Below are positions 16,949 through 26,344 of a stretch of DNA of 64,000 nt, one piece after another. The notes below the pieces were generated by a model. That model saw only the letters and a program-made list of their open reading frames with translations, was not told the DNA's origin and ran no database searches. The DNA is taken from the NCBI RefSeq assembly GCF_003049525.1, contig NZ_PYWL01000007.1, positions 124,001 to 188,000 on the forward strand, written 5' to 3'. The number at the start of each line of letters is the position of its first letter. The stretch's first letter is position 1. This DNA comes from Lysinibacillus fusiformis. Lineage in GTDB: Bacteria > Bacillota > Bacilli > Bacillales_A > Planococcaceae. A program made the position numbers and the translations under genes.

Positions 16949-19333
16949 GTGACTTATAACATTAAAAAAGCTGCCGTTCTAGGTTCTGGGGTGATGGGCT
17001 CTGGAATTGCAGCGCATTTAGCTAATATCGGTATACCAACATTACTATTAGATATTGCACCGAAGGAACTAACGCATGAGGAAGAGGCAAAAGGTCTTTC
17101 CTTAGAGCACCCAGCTGTAAGAAATCGTCTTGTAAACGGAGCTTTGCAAAAGTTATTAAAGCAAAAGCCAGCACCACTTACTTCTAAGAAAAATTTATCA
17201 CTACTAACGGTCGGCAATTTTGAAGATGATTTAGGGAAACTAAAAGATGTAGATTGGATTATTGAAGTTGTTGTAGAAAACTTACCTATTAAACAAAGTC
17301 TGTATGAAAAAATCGATGCTGTTCGTACACCTGGAACAATTATTAGCTCAAACACATCTGGGATTAGTATTAATGCGATGGCAGAAGGACGTCCAGATGA
17401 TTTTAAAAAGCATTTTCTAGGCACACACTTTTTCAACCCGCCTCGCTATTTAAAACTATTAGAGGTGATTCCAGCTGATACAACTGCACCTGAAGTAGTA
17501 AGCTTCATGAAAATATTTGGTGAAGATGTGCTTGGAAAGGGCGTTGTGCTTGCAAAGGATACACCTAACTTTATTGCTAACCGCATCGGCACTTATGGGT
17601 TACTCATCACGTTACAGGAAATGCTAAAAGGCGGTTACTCAGTTGGAGAAGTAGATTCCGTGACAGGTCCGCTAATTGGTCGTCCCAAATCGGCAACGTT
17701 TCGTACGCTCGATGTTGTTGGATTAGATACATTTATTCATGTAGCTAAAAATGTCTACGATCAAACAACAGGTGGGGAACAACAGGTATTTGCTGTCCCA
17801 GAATTTTTGCAAAAAATGGTCACGAACGGTTGGCTCGGTGCCAAATCAGGCCAAGGTTTCTTCATAAAGCAAGGAAAAGAGATTCATGAAATTGACCCAA
17901 CGACTTTGGCCTATAGTCCAGCGAAAAAATTAAAAACACCTTCCATTGAAATGGCGAAACAAACTCGTGGATTGGCTAATAAAGTGAAGGCTTTAACATA
18001 TGCAAAAGATCGTACAGGTGAATTATTATGGGGAATATTTGCTCCTACATTAATTTATTCTGCTCAGCTATACGGTGAAATTGCAGATGATATTGTAGCT
18101 ATTGATAATGCGATGAAATGGGGCTTCGGCTGGCAACAAGGACCATTTGAAATTTGGGATGCTATTGGCGTGAAAGAAGCTGTAGCAAAAATGGAGGCAG
18201 AAGGTCGAGAAGTACCTGCCTTTGTAAAAGAGATGTTAGCAAATGGGTTTGAAACTTTCTATTCAGATATAGATGGTGACTTGGCTTACTATAATGGTTC
18301 GGAGTATGTCAAAGTGCCTGTTAATGAAAAGGAAATTGATTTAAAACGATATAAGAAAAAACATGGCGTAATTAAATCCAATACAGGTGCTAGTTTAATA
18401 GACTTAGGTGATGGAGTTGCATTATTAGAATTCCATTCTCAGTCGAATGCTATTGGTTTAGATATTATTCAAATGATAAATTTTGCAATTGACGAGGTAG
18501 AAGCTAATTATAAGGGCTTAGTTATAGGAAACCAGGGGAAAAACTTCTGTGTTGGAGCAAATCTAGGAATGATTTTAGTAGAAGCACAGGATGATAATAT
18601 CTTTGAACTAGATTTTGTCATTAAGGCATTCCAAGATGCGATGCAAAAAATTAAATATTCACGTAAGCCAGTTGTGGCGGCACCGTTTGCCATGACATTA
18701 GGTGGCGGCGCAGAGGTTTGCTTACCTGCTGCACATATTCAGGCAACGATGGAAACATATATGGGCTTAGTGGAAGTAGGCGTTGGGTTAATTCCGGGCG
18801 GCGGAGGTAATAAAGCCCTTTATCAAAAATTCCTAAAGGGTCTACCAAATGGTGTTGAAATAGACTATCAACATATTGCAAATAAAGTATTTGAAACAGT
18901 TGCGATGGCGAAGGTTTCAACATCTGGTGAGGAAGCACGCGAAAATAACTTCTTAAACTTCGTAGATGGGATTTCAGTTAACCAAGATCATCAATTATAT
19001 GATGCGAAGCAAGCGGCTTTAGCACTTTACGAAGCAGGCTATCAACCACCTGTACCAACAAAAGTTCCTGTGGTGGGTGCATCAGGCTACGGTACATTAC
19101 TCATGGGTGCGCAAGGTATGTATGAGTCTGGCTTTATCAGTAAGCATGATTTGAAAATTGCTAAAAAGCTAGCATATGTTATTGCGGGTGGTAAGGTTCC
19201 ATATGGCACATTAGTCGATGAACAGTATCTATTAAACTTAGAGCGTGAGGCATTCCTTAGCCTCGTTGCAGATCCACTTTCACAGCAAAGAATGCAACAT
19301 ATGCTGCTAAAAGGGAAACCACTTCGTAACTAA
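16949..19333 (+). CDS. fadN: 3-hydroxyacyl-CoA dehydrogenase / enoyl-CoA hydratase, beta-oxidation
   Basis: A protein of about 794 residues with two catalytic parts. The N-terminal NAD-binding 3-hydroxyacyl-CoA dehydrogenase has GSGVMGSGIAAHLA, NTSGISI and the GTHFFNPPRYLKLLEVI signature. The C-terminal crotonase domain has GVALLEFHSQSNAIG and ALTYAL-like oxyanion segments, including MTLGGGAEVCLPA and GLVEVGVGLIPGGGG. It performs the hydration and oxidation steps on enoyl-CoA. Order (dehydrogenase before hydratase) matches YusL/FadN rather than FadB. A TTG at 16943 and a GTG at 16949 are both possible; the AAGGGGG spacing favours GTG. First gene of fadNAE. Confidence 0.95.
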   Translation: MTYNIKKAAVLGSGVMGSGIAAHLANIGIPTLLLDIAPKELTHEEEAKGLSLEHPAVRNRLVNGALQKLLKQKPAPLTSKKNLSLLTVGNFEDDLGKLKDVDWIIEVVVENLPIKQSLYEKIDAVRTPGTIISSNTSGISINAMAEGRPDDFKKHFLGTHFFNPPRYLKLLEVIPADTTAPEVVSFMKIFGEDVLGKGVVLAKDTPNFIANRIGTYGLLITLQEMLKGGYSVGEVDSVTGPLIGRPKSATFRTLDVVGLDTFIHVAKNVYDQTTGGEQQVFAVPEFLQKMVTNGWLGAKSGQGFFIKQGKEIHEIDPTTLAYSPAKKLKTPSIEMAKQTRGLANKVKALTYAKDRTGELLWGIFAPTLIYSAQLYGEIADDIVAIDNAMKWGFGWQQGPFEIWDAIGVKEAVAKMEAEGREVPAFVKEMLANGFETFYSDIDGDLAYYNGSEYVKVPVNEKEIDLKRYKKKHGVIKSNTGASLIDLGDGVALLEFHSQSNAIGLDIIQMINFAIDEVEANYKGLVIGNQGKNFCVGANLGMILVEAQDDNIFELDFVIKAFQDAMQKIKYSRKPVVAAPFAMTLGGGAEVCLPAAHIQATMETYMGLVEVGVGLIPGGGGNKALYQKFLKGLPNGVEIDYQHIANKVFETVAMAKVSTSGEEARENNFLNFVDGISVNQDHQLYDAKQAALALYEAGYQPPVPTKVPVVGASGYGTLLMGAQGMYESGFISKHDLKIAKKLAYVIAGGKVPYGTLVDEQYLLNLEREAFLSLVADPLSQQRMQHMLLKGKPLRN

Positions 19334-19385
19334 TGGACGGACGAAATAGACAAAACTTGCACATGAAACAAAGGGGGATTATACG

Positions 19386-20558
19386 ATGCGTGAAGCCGTT
19401 ATTGTAGCAGGAGCACGAACTCCAATTGGAAAAGCAAAAAAAGGTTCTTTAGCAACAGTAAGACCAGATGACTTTGGTGCTGCCGTTGTCAAAGAAACAT
19501 TAAAAAAAGCAGGCTATGAGGGACCGATAGATGATTTAATTTTAGGCTGTGCTATGCCAGAAGCAGAACAAGGGATGAATGTAGCTCGTAGTATCGGTGC
19601 ACTTGCCGGATTGCCAGATACAACTCCGGCTCTAACAATTAATAGATTTTGTTCTTCAGGTCTACAGGCGATTGCCTATGCAGCTGAACGAATTATGCTA
19701 GGGCACTCAAAGGCTATTCTTGCCGGTGGTGTCGAGTCAATGAGTATGGTGCCAATGGTGGGGAACACACCCCGCTTAAATCCAACTTTAGCAGAAACAG
19801 CTCCACAATATTATATGGGAATGGGGCATACAGCTGAGGAAGTAGCTCGACAGTACAATGTAAGTCGAGAAGATCAAGATGCATTTGCTGTTCGTTCACA
19901 TGAACTTGCTGAAAAGGCGATCAAAGAAGGTAAATTTAATGATGAGATTGTACCAATAGAAGTGGAACAACATTATGTTGACGAAAACAATAAGCCACAG
20001 GTTAAAAAATTCACTTTCAGTATGGATGAAGGTGTACGTCCTGGTACATCGGTTGAAGGCTTAGCGAAGCTTCGTCCAGCTTTCCATGTGAAAGGGAGTG
20101 TGACGGCAGGGAACGCTTCTCAAACTTCCGATGGTGCAGCAGCTGTATTGGTGATGGATCGCGAAGAGGCTGTCAAGCAAGGTTTAACACCAATGGCAAA
20201 ATTCCTAGGCTTTGCAGTAGGTGGTGTACCACCTGAAGTAATGGGAATTGGTCCAATTGTGGCGGTACCAAAAGCATTAGAAATTGCAGGTTTATCAGTA
20301 GATGCTATTGATCTATGGGAAATCAATGAGGCATTTGCATCCCAATCCTTACAGGTTGTTCGTCATTTAGGCATTGACCAAGATAAGGTCAATGTGAATG
20401 GTGGAGCTATCGCATTAGGACATCCACTTGGTGCAACGGGTGCTATTTTAACACTAAAACTTATTCATGAATTAAAGCGTCAAGGCAAGAAATATGGTGT
20501 AGTAACTATGTGCATTGGTGGCGGCATGGGGGCTGCTGGAGTATTTGAAATTCTATAA
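19386..20558 (+). CDS. fadA: Acetyl-CoA C-acyltransferase (3-ketoacyl-CoA thiolase)
   Basis: A 390-residue thiolase. The nucleophile is Cys89 (NRFCSSGLQ), and the two remaining active-site blocks [16 protein letters not shown] and CIGGGMGAA are intact. It cleaves 3-ketoacyl-CoA to acetyl-CoA and a shortened acyl-CoA. It lies 52 bases after fadN behind AAAGGGGG, in the operon order known for B. subtilis yusLKJ. A 242-base gap with predicted RNA pairing separates it from fadE. Confidence 0.95.
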   Translation: MREAVIVAGARTPIGKAKKGSLATVRPDDFGAAVVKETLKKAGYEGPIDDLILGCAMPEAEQGMNVARSIGALAGLPDTTPALTINRFCSSGLQAIAYAAERIMLGHSKAILAGGVESMSMVPMVGNTPRLNPTLAETAPQYYMGMGHTAEEVARQYNVSREDQDAFAVRSHELAEKAIKEGKFNDEIVPIEVEQHYVDENNKPQVKKFTFSMDEGVRPGTSVEGLAKLRPAFHVKGSVTAGNASQTSDGAAAVLVMDREEAVKQGLTPMAKFLGFAVGGVPPEVMGIGPIVAVPKALEIAGLSVDAIDLWEINEAFASQSLQVVRHLGIDQDKVNVNGGAIALGHPLGATGAILTLKLIHELKRQGKKYGVVTMCIGGGMGAAGVFEIL

Positions 20559-20645
20559 TTTTCATTAGATCAGCTTGAGGTGTACTGTTTCCGGTTGCCT
20601 CCGAGCATGTATATGTCAAGCTTTTCTATATATGTTTGTCTTCAC

Positions 20646-20703
20646 TCAGCAAAAGGTTTGTAGCGTCAGAAACCTTCTCTAATATGACTGGAGAAGATGC
20701 TGA
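20646..20703 (+). other. Possible three-way RNA junction between fadA and fadE
   Basis: TCAGCA (20646-20651) pairs with TGCTGA (20698-20703) and encloses two hairpins: GGTTT/AAACC (20655-20659 with 20670-20674) and TTCTC/GAGAA (20675-20679 with 20691-20695). No T-run follows. Short AT-rich helices can arise by chance, so this is tentative. Confidence 0.3.
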
Positions 20704-20800
20704 ATAAAGATTAAGCCTCTAGCAAATATCACAGATTTTGAAGAGGCATCATTCAATAGGGGATTAGACTATCAAAATAGATATATTGGGAGGAATTTAT

Positions 20801-20855
20801 ATGACTGAAAAAAACAACGGATTTCATTAAAGGCGGCGGATTTTTAATTGAAGAT
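20801..20855 (+). other. Out-of-frame 5' end of fadE (A7 tract)
   Basis: GGGAGG (20788-20793) and an ATG at 20801 form a proper start, but the seven-A run at 20808-20814 shifts this reading into a TAA after nine codons. With six As, the frame would read on as TTDFIKGGGFLIEDVELDRV, which joins the main fadE frame and resembles the N-terminus of YusJ. Explanations: a sequencing error, a real mutation, transcriptional slippage, or initiation at CTG 20805 in the correct frame. Confidence 0.8.
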
Positions 20856-22586
20856 GTGGAATTAGATCGTGTGTTTACACCAGAAGATTTCACTGACGAG
20901 CATAAAATGATTGCCAAAACAACAGAAGAATATGTAGCAAATGAAGTTTTACCTGTAGTTGAAAATTTAGAGCACCACGAATTTGAGCATTCAGTACGTC
21001 TCCTTAAAAGTGCTGGTGAATTAGGCTTGCTAGGAGCAGATGTTCCTGAAGAATACGAAGGACTAGGCTTAGATAAAGTTTCTTCAGCATTAATTGCAGA
21101 AAAAATGTCTGTAGCAGGTGGTTTCTCCATCACTCATGGTGCACACGTTGGAATTGGCTCATTACCAATCGTGCTATTTGGTGACGAAGATCAAAAGAAA
21201 AAATATTTACCGAAGCTTGCCTCAGGTGAATTAATTGCTGCTTATGCATTAACAGAGCCGGGATCAGGCTCAGATGCTTTAGGGGCAAAAACAACTGCGA
21301 AACTAAACGATGCAGGCACACATTATATTTTAAATGGTGAAAAGCAATGGATTACAAATGCAGGCTTTGCAGATGTGTTTGTTGTTTACGCTAAAATTGA
21401 TGGCGATAAGTTCACTGCCTTTATTGTTGAACGTGCATTCAAAGGTGTTTCTGTGGGTCCTGAAGAGAAGAAAATGGGAATTAAATCTTCATCTACTCGT
21501 ACACTAGTGTTAGAAGATGCAGAAGTGCCAGTAGAAAATTTATTAGGTGAAATTGGTCGTGGGCATGTCATTGCCTTCAATATTTTAAATATCGGTCGCT
21601 ATAAACTTGGGGTTGGAACAATTGGTGGATCAAAACGTGCATTTGAGTTAGCAGTACAATATACAAACCAACGTCAGCAATTTAAAACAAAGCTTTCTGA
21701 CTTCAACCTTACAAAAGAAAAATTATCAACGATGGCTTCTCAATTGTATGCATCAGAATCCTTAAACTATCGTACTGTTGGTTTATTTGAAGATCGTTTA
21801 AGCCAGCTAAGTCCAGAGGAGCAAAAGGAAGGGAAAGTGATTGCAGGTGCTATCGCTGAGTATGCGATTGAATGCTCAATTGCTAAAGTATTTGGATCAG
21901 AAACATTAGATTATATTGCAGATGAAGCGGTACAGTTACATGGCGGTTATGGCTTCATGGCTGAATATGAGGTAGAGCGTATTTACCGTGATTCTCGTAT
22001 TAATCGAATTTTTGAAGGTACAAATGAAATTAATCGCATGATTGTACCAGGTACATTTATGAAAAAGGCACTAAAAGGTGAGCTGCCACTATTACAAGTT
22101 GCGCAAAATCTACAGCAAGAGCTTCTGATGTTAATGCCGGAGGATATCGGTACAGAGCCACTAGCTCAGGAAAAATACTTAGTGAAAAATGCTAAGAAGA
22201 TTGCTGTATTAGCGGCAGGCTTAGCAGCACAACGCTTTGGTGCGAAGTTAGATCAAGAACAAGAAGTTTTAGTGAATATTGCCAATATCGCTAATCAATT
22301 ATTTGCAATGGAATCAGCTGTATTACGTACAGAAAAAGCGATTGCTCGTGATGGCGTTGAAAAAGCACATCAAAAATTGCTATACACTCAAATTTTCTGC
22401 CAAGAAGCATTTGCTGAAATCGAAAAAGAAGCAAAAGATACAATTCTTGCTTCCGCAGATGGCGATGCAGCACGTATGACTTTATCTGCATTACGTAAAT
22501 TAACACGTAATAATCCATACAACCTAATTACGAAGAAACGTGAAGCATCTGTGAAATTAATTGAAGCAGAAAAATATATCGTTTAA
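20856..22586 (+). CDS. fadE: Acyl-CoA dehydrogenase, beta-oxidation (start disrupted)
   Basis: The long frame encodes 576 residues from a GTG at 20856, without a clear ribosome site. About 18 residues are probably missing at the N-terminus because of the upstream A-tract shift. Acyl-CoA dehydrogenase signatures are present: AYALTEPGSGSDA, EKQWITNAGFAD, the C-terminal LHGGYGFMAEYEVERIYRD and RINRIFEGTNEINR (the last two contain FAD contacts and the region of the catalytic base). A C-terminal extension of about 190 residues is typical of the YusJ type. It makes enoyl-CoA from acyl-CoA and passes electrons to ETF. Third gene of the fad operon, with its own terminator. Confidence 0.9.
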   Translation: MELDRVFTPEDFTDEHKMIAKTTEEYVANEVLPVVENLEHHEFEHSVRLLKSAGELGLLGADVPEEYEGLGLDKVSSALIAEKMSVAGGFSITHGAHVGIGSLPIVLFGDEDQKKKYLPKLASGELIAAYALTEPGSGSDALGAKTTAKLNDAGTHYILNGEKQWITNAGFADVFVVYAKIDGDKFTAFIVERAFKGVSVGPEEKKMGIKSSSTRTLVLEDAEVPVENLLGEIGRGHVIAFNILNIGRYKLGVGTIGGSKRAFELAVQYTNQRQQFKTKLSDFNLTKEKLSTMASQLYASESLNYRTVGLFEDRLSQLSPEEQKEGKVIAGAIAEYAIECSIAKVFGSETLDYIADEAVQLHGGYGFMAEYEVERIYRDSRINRIFEGTNEINRMIVPGTFMKKALKGELPLLQVAQNLQQELLMLMPEDIGTEPLAQEKYLVKNAKKIAVLAAGLAAQRFGAKLDQEQEVLVNIANIANQLFAMESAVLRTEKAIARDGVEKAHQKLLYTQIFCQEAFAEIEKEAKDTILASADGDAARMTLSALRKLTRNNPYNLITKKREASVKLIEAEKYIV

Positions 22587-22600
22587 TCGTATGAAAAACG

Positions 22601-22633
22601 CTAGCTATCCGCAAATGGGTAGCTAGTTTTTTT
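22601..22633 (+). terminator. Terminator of the fad operon
   Basis: A 10-bp stem with one G-U pair (22601-22610 with 22617-22626), 6-base loop, then seven Ts. Confidence 0.9.
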
Positions 22634-22768
22634 ATTCCAGATAAATTTATGAAAGTAACGGATAAAAATACAGAACCGATGGATAGACTTACGAAAATGA
22701 GCGAAGATCCACCATTCTAAATGATTATGATGGTATACTACAGAAAAAGACAGCAGAGGAGCATTTTT

Positions 22769-23125
22769 ATGACGATTCAATTTTTCCATTATCCAAAATG
22801 TACAACATGTAAAAAAGCACAAAAGTGGTTAAATGATCATGACGTTTCCTATGAAGAGGTACATATCGTAGAGCAGCCACCAACAAAGGATGAAATAACA
22901 GCTTTATGGCAAGCAAGTGGACTACCTTTGAAGAAGTTTTTTAATACTTCTGGCATGAAGTATCGTGACCTTGGTTTGAAGGACAAGCTAGCTGATATGA
23001 CTGAGGAAGAACAGCTTAAGCTACTTGCTACGGATGGTATGTTAATAAAACGTCCCATCGTAACAGATGGAAAAAAAGTAACTTTAGGGTTTAAAGAATC
23101 CGATTTTGAGCAAGCTTGGTTATAA
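22769..23125 (+). CDS. yusI: ArsC/Spx-family protein YusI
   Basis: A 118-residue thioredoxin-like protein of the ArsC/Spx family. CTTCKKA near residue 10 gives a CxxC redox pair as in Spx. Other family blocks are TSGMKYRDLGL and KRPIVTDGKKVTLGF. It lacks the RNA-polymerase-contacting features I would require to call it Spx, and gene order (fadE-yusI-gcvH) matches B. subtilis yusI. AGAGGAG precedes the ATG at 22769; the frame upstream to 22721 lacks a ribosome site. Role unknown. Confidence 0.85.
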   Translation: MTIQFFHYPKCTTCKKAQKWLNDHDVSYEEVHIVEQPPTKDEITALWQASGLPLKKFFNTSGMKYRDLGLKDKLADMTEEEQLKLLATDGMLIKRPIVTDGKKVTLGFKESDFEQAWL

Positions 23126-23206
23126 CCGTTTTTATCCTTGTTTTTATAGGAGAAGTATGGCACACTGAAAGTGAATATATTACATAATTATGGAGGGGTT
23201 TTTTGC

Positions 23207-23587
23207 ATGAGCACACCGAAAGACTTACGTTACTCTGAAGAGCATGAATGGGTAAAAGTAGAAGATGGAAAAGTACGTATTGGTATTACGCACTTCGCAC
23301 AATCTGAATTAGGAGATATCGTTTTCGTTGAACTTCCACAAGTTGGCGATGAAATCAAAACAGATGATCCATTCGGTAGCGTAGAATCAGTAAAAACTGT
23401 TTCTGAATTATATGCACCAATCTCAGGTACTGTAGTGGAAGTAAATGCAGATTTAGAAGATAGCCCAGAATTCGTTAATGAATCACCATATGAAAAAGCA
23501 TGGATGATCGTCGTAGAGCCTGCTGATGCATCAGAAGTTGATAAACTTATGACAGCAGAACAATACGAAGAGATGACTGCAGAATAA
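23207..23587 (+). CDS. gcvH: Glycine cleavage system H protein
   Basis: A 126-residue H protein. The lipoyl-lysine is Lys63 in [15 protein letters not shown], and the EEHEW and [19 protein letters not shown] blocks are diagnostic. It carries the aminomethyl group between GcvP and GcvT; in bacilli it is also the hub from which octanoyl/lipoyl groups are passed to other enzymes. LipA, which inserts the sulfur atoms, is encoded at 48813-49730. ATG at 23207 with TGGAGGGG; the 12-codon upstream extension has no site. No gcvP/T nearby. Confidence 0.96.
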   Translation: MSTPKDLRYSEEHEWVKVEDGKVRIGITHFAQSELGDIVFVELPQVGDEIKTDDPFGSVESVKTVSELYAPISGTVVEVNADLEDSPEFVNESPYEKAWMIVVEPADASEVDKLMTAEQYEEMTAE

Positions 23588-23602
23588 GACAAGCCATAAT
23601 CA

Positions 23603-23632
23603 AAAAACGTCGGAAACTACCGGCGTTTTTTA
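23603..23632 (+). terminator. Terminator of gcvH
   Basis: An 11-bp stem with one G-U pair (23603-23613 with 23620-23630), 6-base loop and T-run. Confidence 0.88.
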
Positions 23633-23678
23633 TTATATAATAATGTATAAGTGGATATGTCTAAATGGAGGTGGCGTA

Positions 23679-24020
23679 ATGTTCGATGGGAAATGCTTGA
23701 TAGTAGAAGGACGCTCAGATAAGCTACAAATTGAGCCGATTTTGAACGAGAATGTTACAATACTATGTACGAATGGAACAATTGGAGTGCATCAATTAGA
23801 GGAGCTAATAGACCCCTATGAGGGCTGCGAGCTATTTACTTTTTTTGATGCTGATACTTCAGGCGATAAGCTACGCGCTTTAATGGACAGACATTATCCG
23901 GAAGCGGAGCATTTACGTACAATGCCGACATATAAGGAAGTAGAAACGACACCAAGAAAAGTGTTAGCAATGATTTTACTGCGTGCGCATTTCTCCATCC
24001 ATAATGAATATATTTTATAA
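23679..24020 (+). CDS. yusF: Toprim-domain protein YusF
   Basis: A 113-residue stand-alone Toprim domain. CLIVEGRSDK supplies the conserved glutamate and FFDADTSGDK the DxD pair that hold Mg2+ in primases, topoisomerases and OLD/RNase M5-type nucleases. The similarity to RNase M5-like small Toprim proteins suggests a nuclease role, but none is shown. Start ATG 23679 with TGGAGGTGG. The next gene (thioredoxin-like) begins 15 bases later, matching B. subtilis yusFE. Confidence 0.85.
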   Translation: MFDGKCLIVEGRSDKLQIEPILNENVTILCTNGTIGVHQLEELIDPYEGCELFTFFDADTSGDKLRALMDRHYPEAEHLRTMPTYKEVETTPRKVLAMILLRAHFSIHNEYIL

Positions 24021-24035
24021 GGTTGCGTGAACTAA

Positions 24036-24347
24036 ATGGAAGAATGGTCAAAAGAGCAGTGGGAGTCGGCTTTACAGTCGGGAGAAAAAGCTGCGTTTTA
24101 TTTATATACACCGATGTGTGGTACTTGTGCAGTGGCATCGAAAATGATGTCAATTGTAGAACAACTATTACCTCACCTAAAACTAGGGAAAGCAAATATT
24201 AATTTTTTGGAGCAAATTGCTATTGAACATCAAATTGAAAGCGTCCCATGTTTACTTGTGTGTGATGGCGGCAAAGTGACAGAAAAGATTTATGCTTTTC
24301 AATCCGTACCATTTTTGTACGAATTGTTAAAAAAATCAATTGACTGA
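24036..24347 (+). CDS. yusE: Thioredoxin-like protein YusE
   Basis: A 103-residue thioredoxin fold protein. The redox motif is MCGTCAVA (CxxC), and SVPCLLV carries the cis-proline loop with an extra cysteine. Cotranscribed with yusF. No strong ribosome site is seen before the ATG, consistent with translational coupling to yusF. The metNIQ promoter overlaps its 3' end. Confidence 0.85.
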   Translation: MEEWSKEQWESALQSGEKAAFYLYTPMCGTCAVASKMMSIVEQLLPHLKLGKANINFLEQIAIEHQIESVPCLLVCDGGKVTEKIYAFQSVPFLYELLKKSID

Positions 24348-24368
24348 ACTTTATTAGCGTGGTAAAGT
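24340..24368 (+). promoter_or_regulatory. Sigma-A-type promoter of metNIQ
   Basis: TTGACT (24340-24345), 17-base spacer, TAAAGT (24363-24368). Transcription would start about 25 bases before the SAM riboswitch. The -35 overlaps the yusE stop codon. Confidence 0.65.
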
Positions 24369-24400
24369 AACAAATATATTACTAAAACATTAAATATATC

Positions 24401-24568
24401 GAACTCTTATAAAGAGCGGCGGAGGGAAGTGCCCTATGAAGCCCGGCAACCATCACATAGTGAAAAGGTGCCAAATCACTCAAAGATTTTTTCTTTGAAA
24501 GATGAGAGAACGGTTCAACGTATAATACGTGACCCCTTCTACTTGTCTATAAGTGGAGGGGTTTTTTT
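24401..24568 (+). ncRNA. SAM-I (S-box) riboswitch with terminator
   Basis: The conserved S-box core is easily read: CTTATAAAGAG, GGCGGAGGGA, GCCCTATGAAGCCCGGCAAC, then GGTGCCAAATC and GATGAGAG. Helix P1 pairs 24404-24410 with 24502-24508. A terminator stem (24533-24544 with 24551-24561) with seven Ts follows. SAM binding stabilises P1, lets the terminator form and switches metNIQ off (established for S-box leaders). Confidence 0.97.
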
Positions 24569-24591
24569 ATATAAGAAAAGGAGTATTCGCT

Positions 24592-25620
24592 ATGATACAG
24601 CTTCAAAATATAACGAAGAAATACAAAACAGCAAATGGCGAATTAACGGCAGTCAAAGATGTTAACCTTACTATTAATAAGGGTGAAATTTTTGGCATTA
24701 TCGGCTATAGTGGCGCTGGTAAAAGTACGATGATTCGTTTACTTAATGGTTTAGAGAAACCAACAGCAGGAACAGTAACGGTGAACAATCAAGAATTTTC
24801 TTCGATTAAGGGTCAAAAGCTTAGAGCAGCTAGACAAAAGGTTAGTATGATTTTTCAACATTTTAACCTACTTTGGTCACGAACAGTTGCAGAAAACATT
24901 GCCTTCCCATTAGAAATTGCAGGTGTATCAAAAGCTCAACGTGAGGCACGGGTGAAGGAATTGATAGCACTTGTTGGCTTAGAAGGTCGCGATCAAGCAT
25001 ATCCATCGCAGCTGTCTGGTGGACAAAAGCAACGAGTAGGGATTGCACGTGCATTAGCAAATAATCCAGAGGTTTTACTATGTGATGAGGCAACATCTGC
25101 ACTAGACCCAGAGACAACAGATGCCATTCTTGATTTACTGGTAGATATTAATGAACGGTTAGGGTTAACGATTGTCCTCATTACTCATGAAATGCATGTC
25201 ATTCGCAAGATTTGTCATCGTGTAGCAGTGATGGAGGCAGGCGAAATTGTAGAGCGTGGGGAAGTATTGCAAGTTTTCCAGGCACCTCAGGCAGCCATTA
25301 CTAAGAAATTTGTAGCCCAAATTACAAATACAAAGGAAACACAGGATACAGTAGAACAAATCAAAGCAAATTATCCAACTGGACAACTTGTCAAATTGAT
25401 TTTTGTTGGTGAAAAAACAGAACAGCCAGTTATTTCACATCTAGTGAAGCAATTCGATGTGGAAGTAAGCATCGTACACGGAAATATTTCACAAACGAAA
25501 AATGGTGCATATGGTACCCTCATAGTCCAAATTGATGGGTCGAAAGCAAATGTGACTGAAGCCTTAAGCTATTTAAATACAGTGGAAGTACAAACGGAGG
25601 TGATTGCAGATGCTAACTAA
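24592..25620 (+). CDS. metN: Methionine ABC importer, ATP-binding subunit
   Basis: A 342-residue ABC ATPase with Walker A GYSGAGKST, signature LSGGQKQR, Walker B VLLCDEATSALD and switch His in LITHEM. The C-terminal 90 residues form the NIL/ACT-like domain that binds methionine and inhibits transport when the cell is replete. Start ATG 24592 with AAGGAG, just past the riboswitch terminator. The 3' end overlaps metI by 11 bases. Confidence 0.96.
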   Translation: MIQLQNITKKYKTANGELTAVKDVNLTINKGEIFGIIGYSGAGKSTMIRLLNGLEKPTAGTVTVNNQEFSSIKGQKLRAARQKVSMIFQHFNLLWSRTVAENIAFPLEIAGVSKAQREARVKELIALVGLEGRDQAYPSQLSGGQKQRVGIARALANNPEVLLCDEATSALDPETTDAILDLLVDINERLGLTIVLITHEMHVIRKICHRVAVMEAGEIVERGEVLQVFQAPQAAITKKFVAQITNTKETQDTVEQIKANYPTGQLVKLIFVGEKTEQPVISHLVKQFDVEVSIVHGNISQTKNGAYGTLIVQIDGSKANVTEALSYLNTVEVQTEVIADAN

Positions 25621-26278
25621 TCTCTTTCCGAATGTAGACTGGGATAGCATGTGGCAGGCTACGTATGAAACATTATATATGACGGCCATTTCTACAGTTA
25701 TTACATTTATTCTTGGGTTAGCTATTGGAATCGTCCTATTTTTAACAAGTCCCAATCAGTTATGGGCTAATAAAATTGTTAGCTTTTTAACAGGGTCACT
25801 CGTTAACATTTTCCGCTCTATCCCATTTATCGTGTTAATTATTTTATTAATTCCATTCACTAAGCTTTTACTAGGTACAATCCGTGGAGCTAATGCTGCT
25901 TTACCTGCTTTAATTATCGGTGCGGCTCCATTCTATGCACGTATGGTATTAATTGCGTTACGTGAGATTGATAAAGGTGTCATTGAAGCAGCTCGTTCAA
26001 TGGGGGCAAAAACATCCACAATTATTTGGAAAGTTCTAATCCCTGAATCATTACCAGCACTAATTTCGGGTATTACGGTTACGGCTGTAGCACTTGTTGG
26101 ATATACAGCAATGGCAGGGATAATCGGTGCAGGAGGTCTTGGGAACTTAGCCTTCCTAGACGGGTTCCAAAGAAATCGCCAAGATGTGACATTAATGGCA
26201 ACTATTTTGATCTTAGTAGTCGTCTTTATTATCCAATGGATTGGTGATTTCATTACAGAAAAAATTGATAAACGTTAA
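25610..26278 (+). CDS. metI: Methionine ABC importer, permease subunit
   Basis: A 222-residue permease with five hydrophobic segments and the EAARSMGAKTSTIIWKVLIPES cytoplasmic loop (EAA motif) that docks on MetN. Called metP in B. subtilis. The start ATG 25610 has GGAGGTGAT inside the metN 3' end; overlap means translational coupling. Function is D/L-methionine uptake with MetN and MetQ. Confidence 0.95.
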   Translation: MLTNLFPNVDWDSMWQATYETLYMTAISTVITFILGLAIGIVLFLTSPNQLWANKIVSFLTGSLVNIFRSIPFIVLIILLIPFTKLLLGTIRGANAALPALIIGAAPFYARMVLIALREIDKGVIEAARSMGAKTSTIIWKVLIPESLPALISGITVTAVALVGYTAMAGIIGAGGLGNLAFLDGFQRNRQDVTLMATILILVVVFIIQWIGDFITEKIDKR

Positions 26279-26344
26279 TAAAACTGAGGTTATTCCGGTT
26301 CTTGCCGCTAACATATTTTCATCAAAATAAAGGGAGTGTCATAA

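Noticed and set aside
16954..17436. Long minus-strand ORF inside fadN
   Set aside because: It lies antisense to strongly supported coding sequence and has no ribosome site or recognisable domain. The same holds for the other frames antisense to or inside fadA, fadE, suf, lipA and yutJ.
22769..23125. Spx global regulator
   Set aside because: The CxxC and fold match the ArsC/Spx family, but position beside gcvH and overall sequence fit YusI.
24401..24568. T-box leader for methionyl-tRNA
   Set aside because: The conserved S-box core and P1 are present, while the T-box sequence is not.
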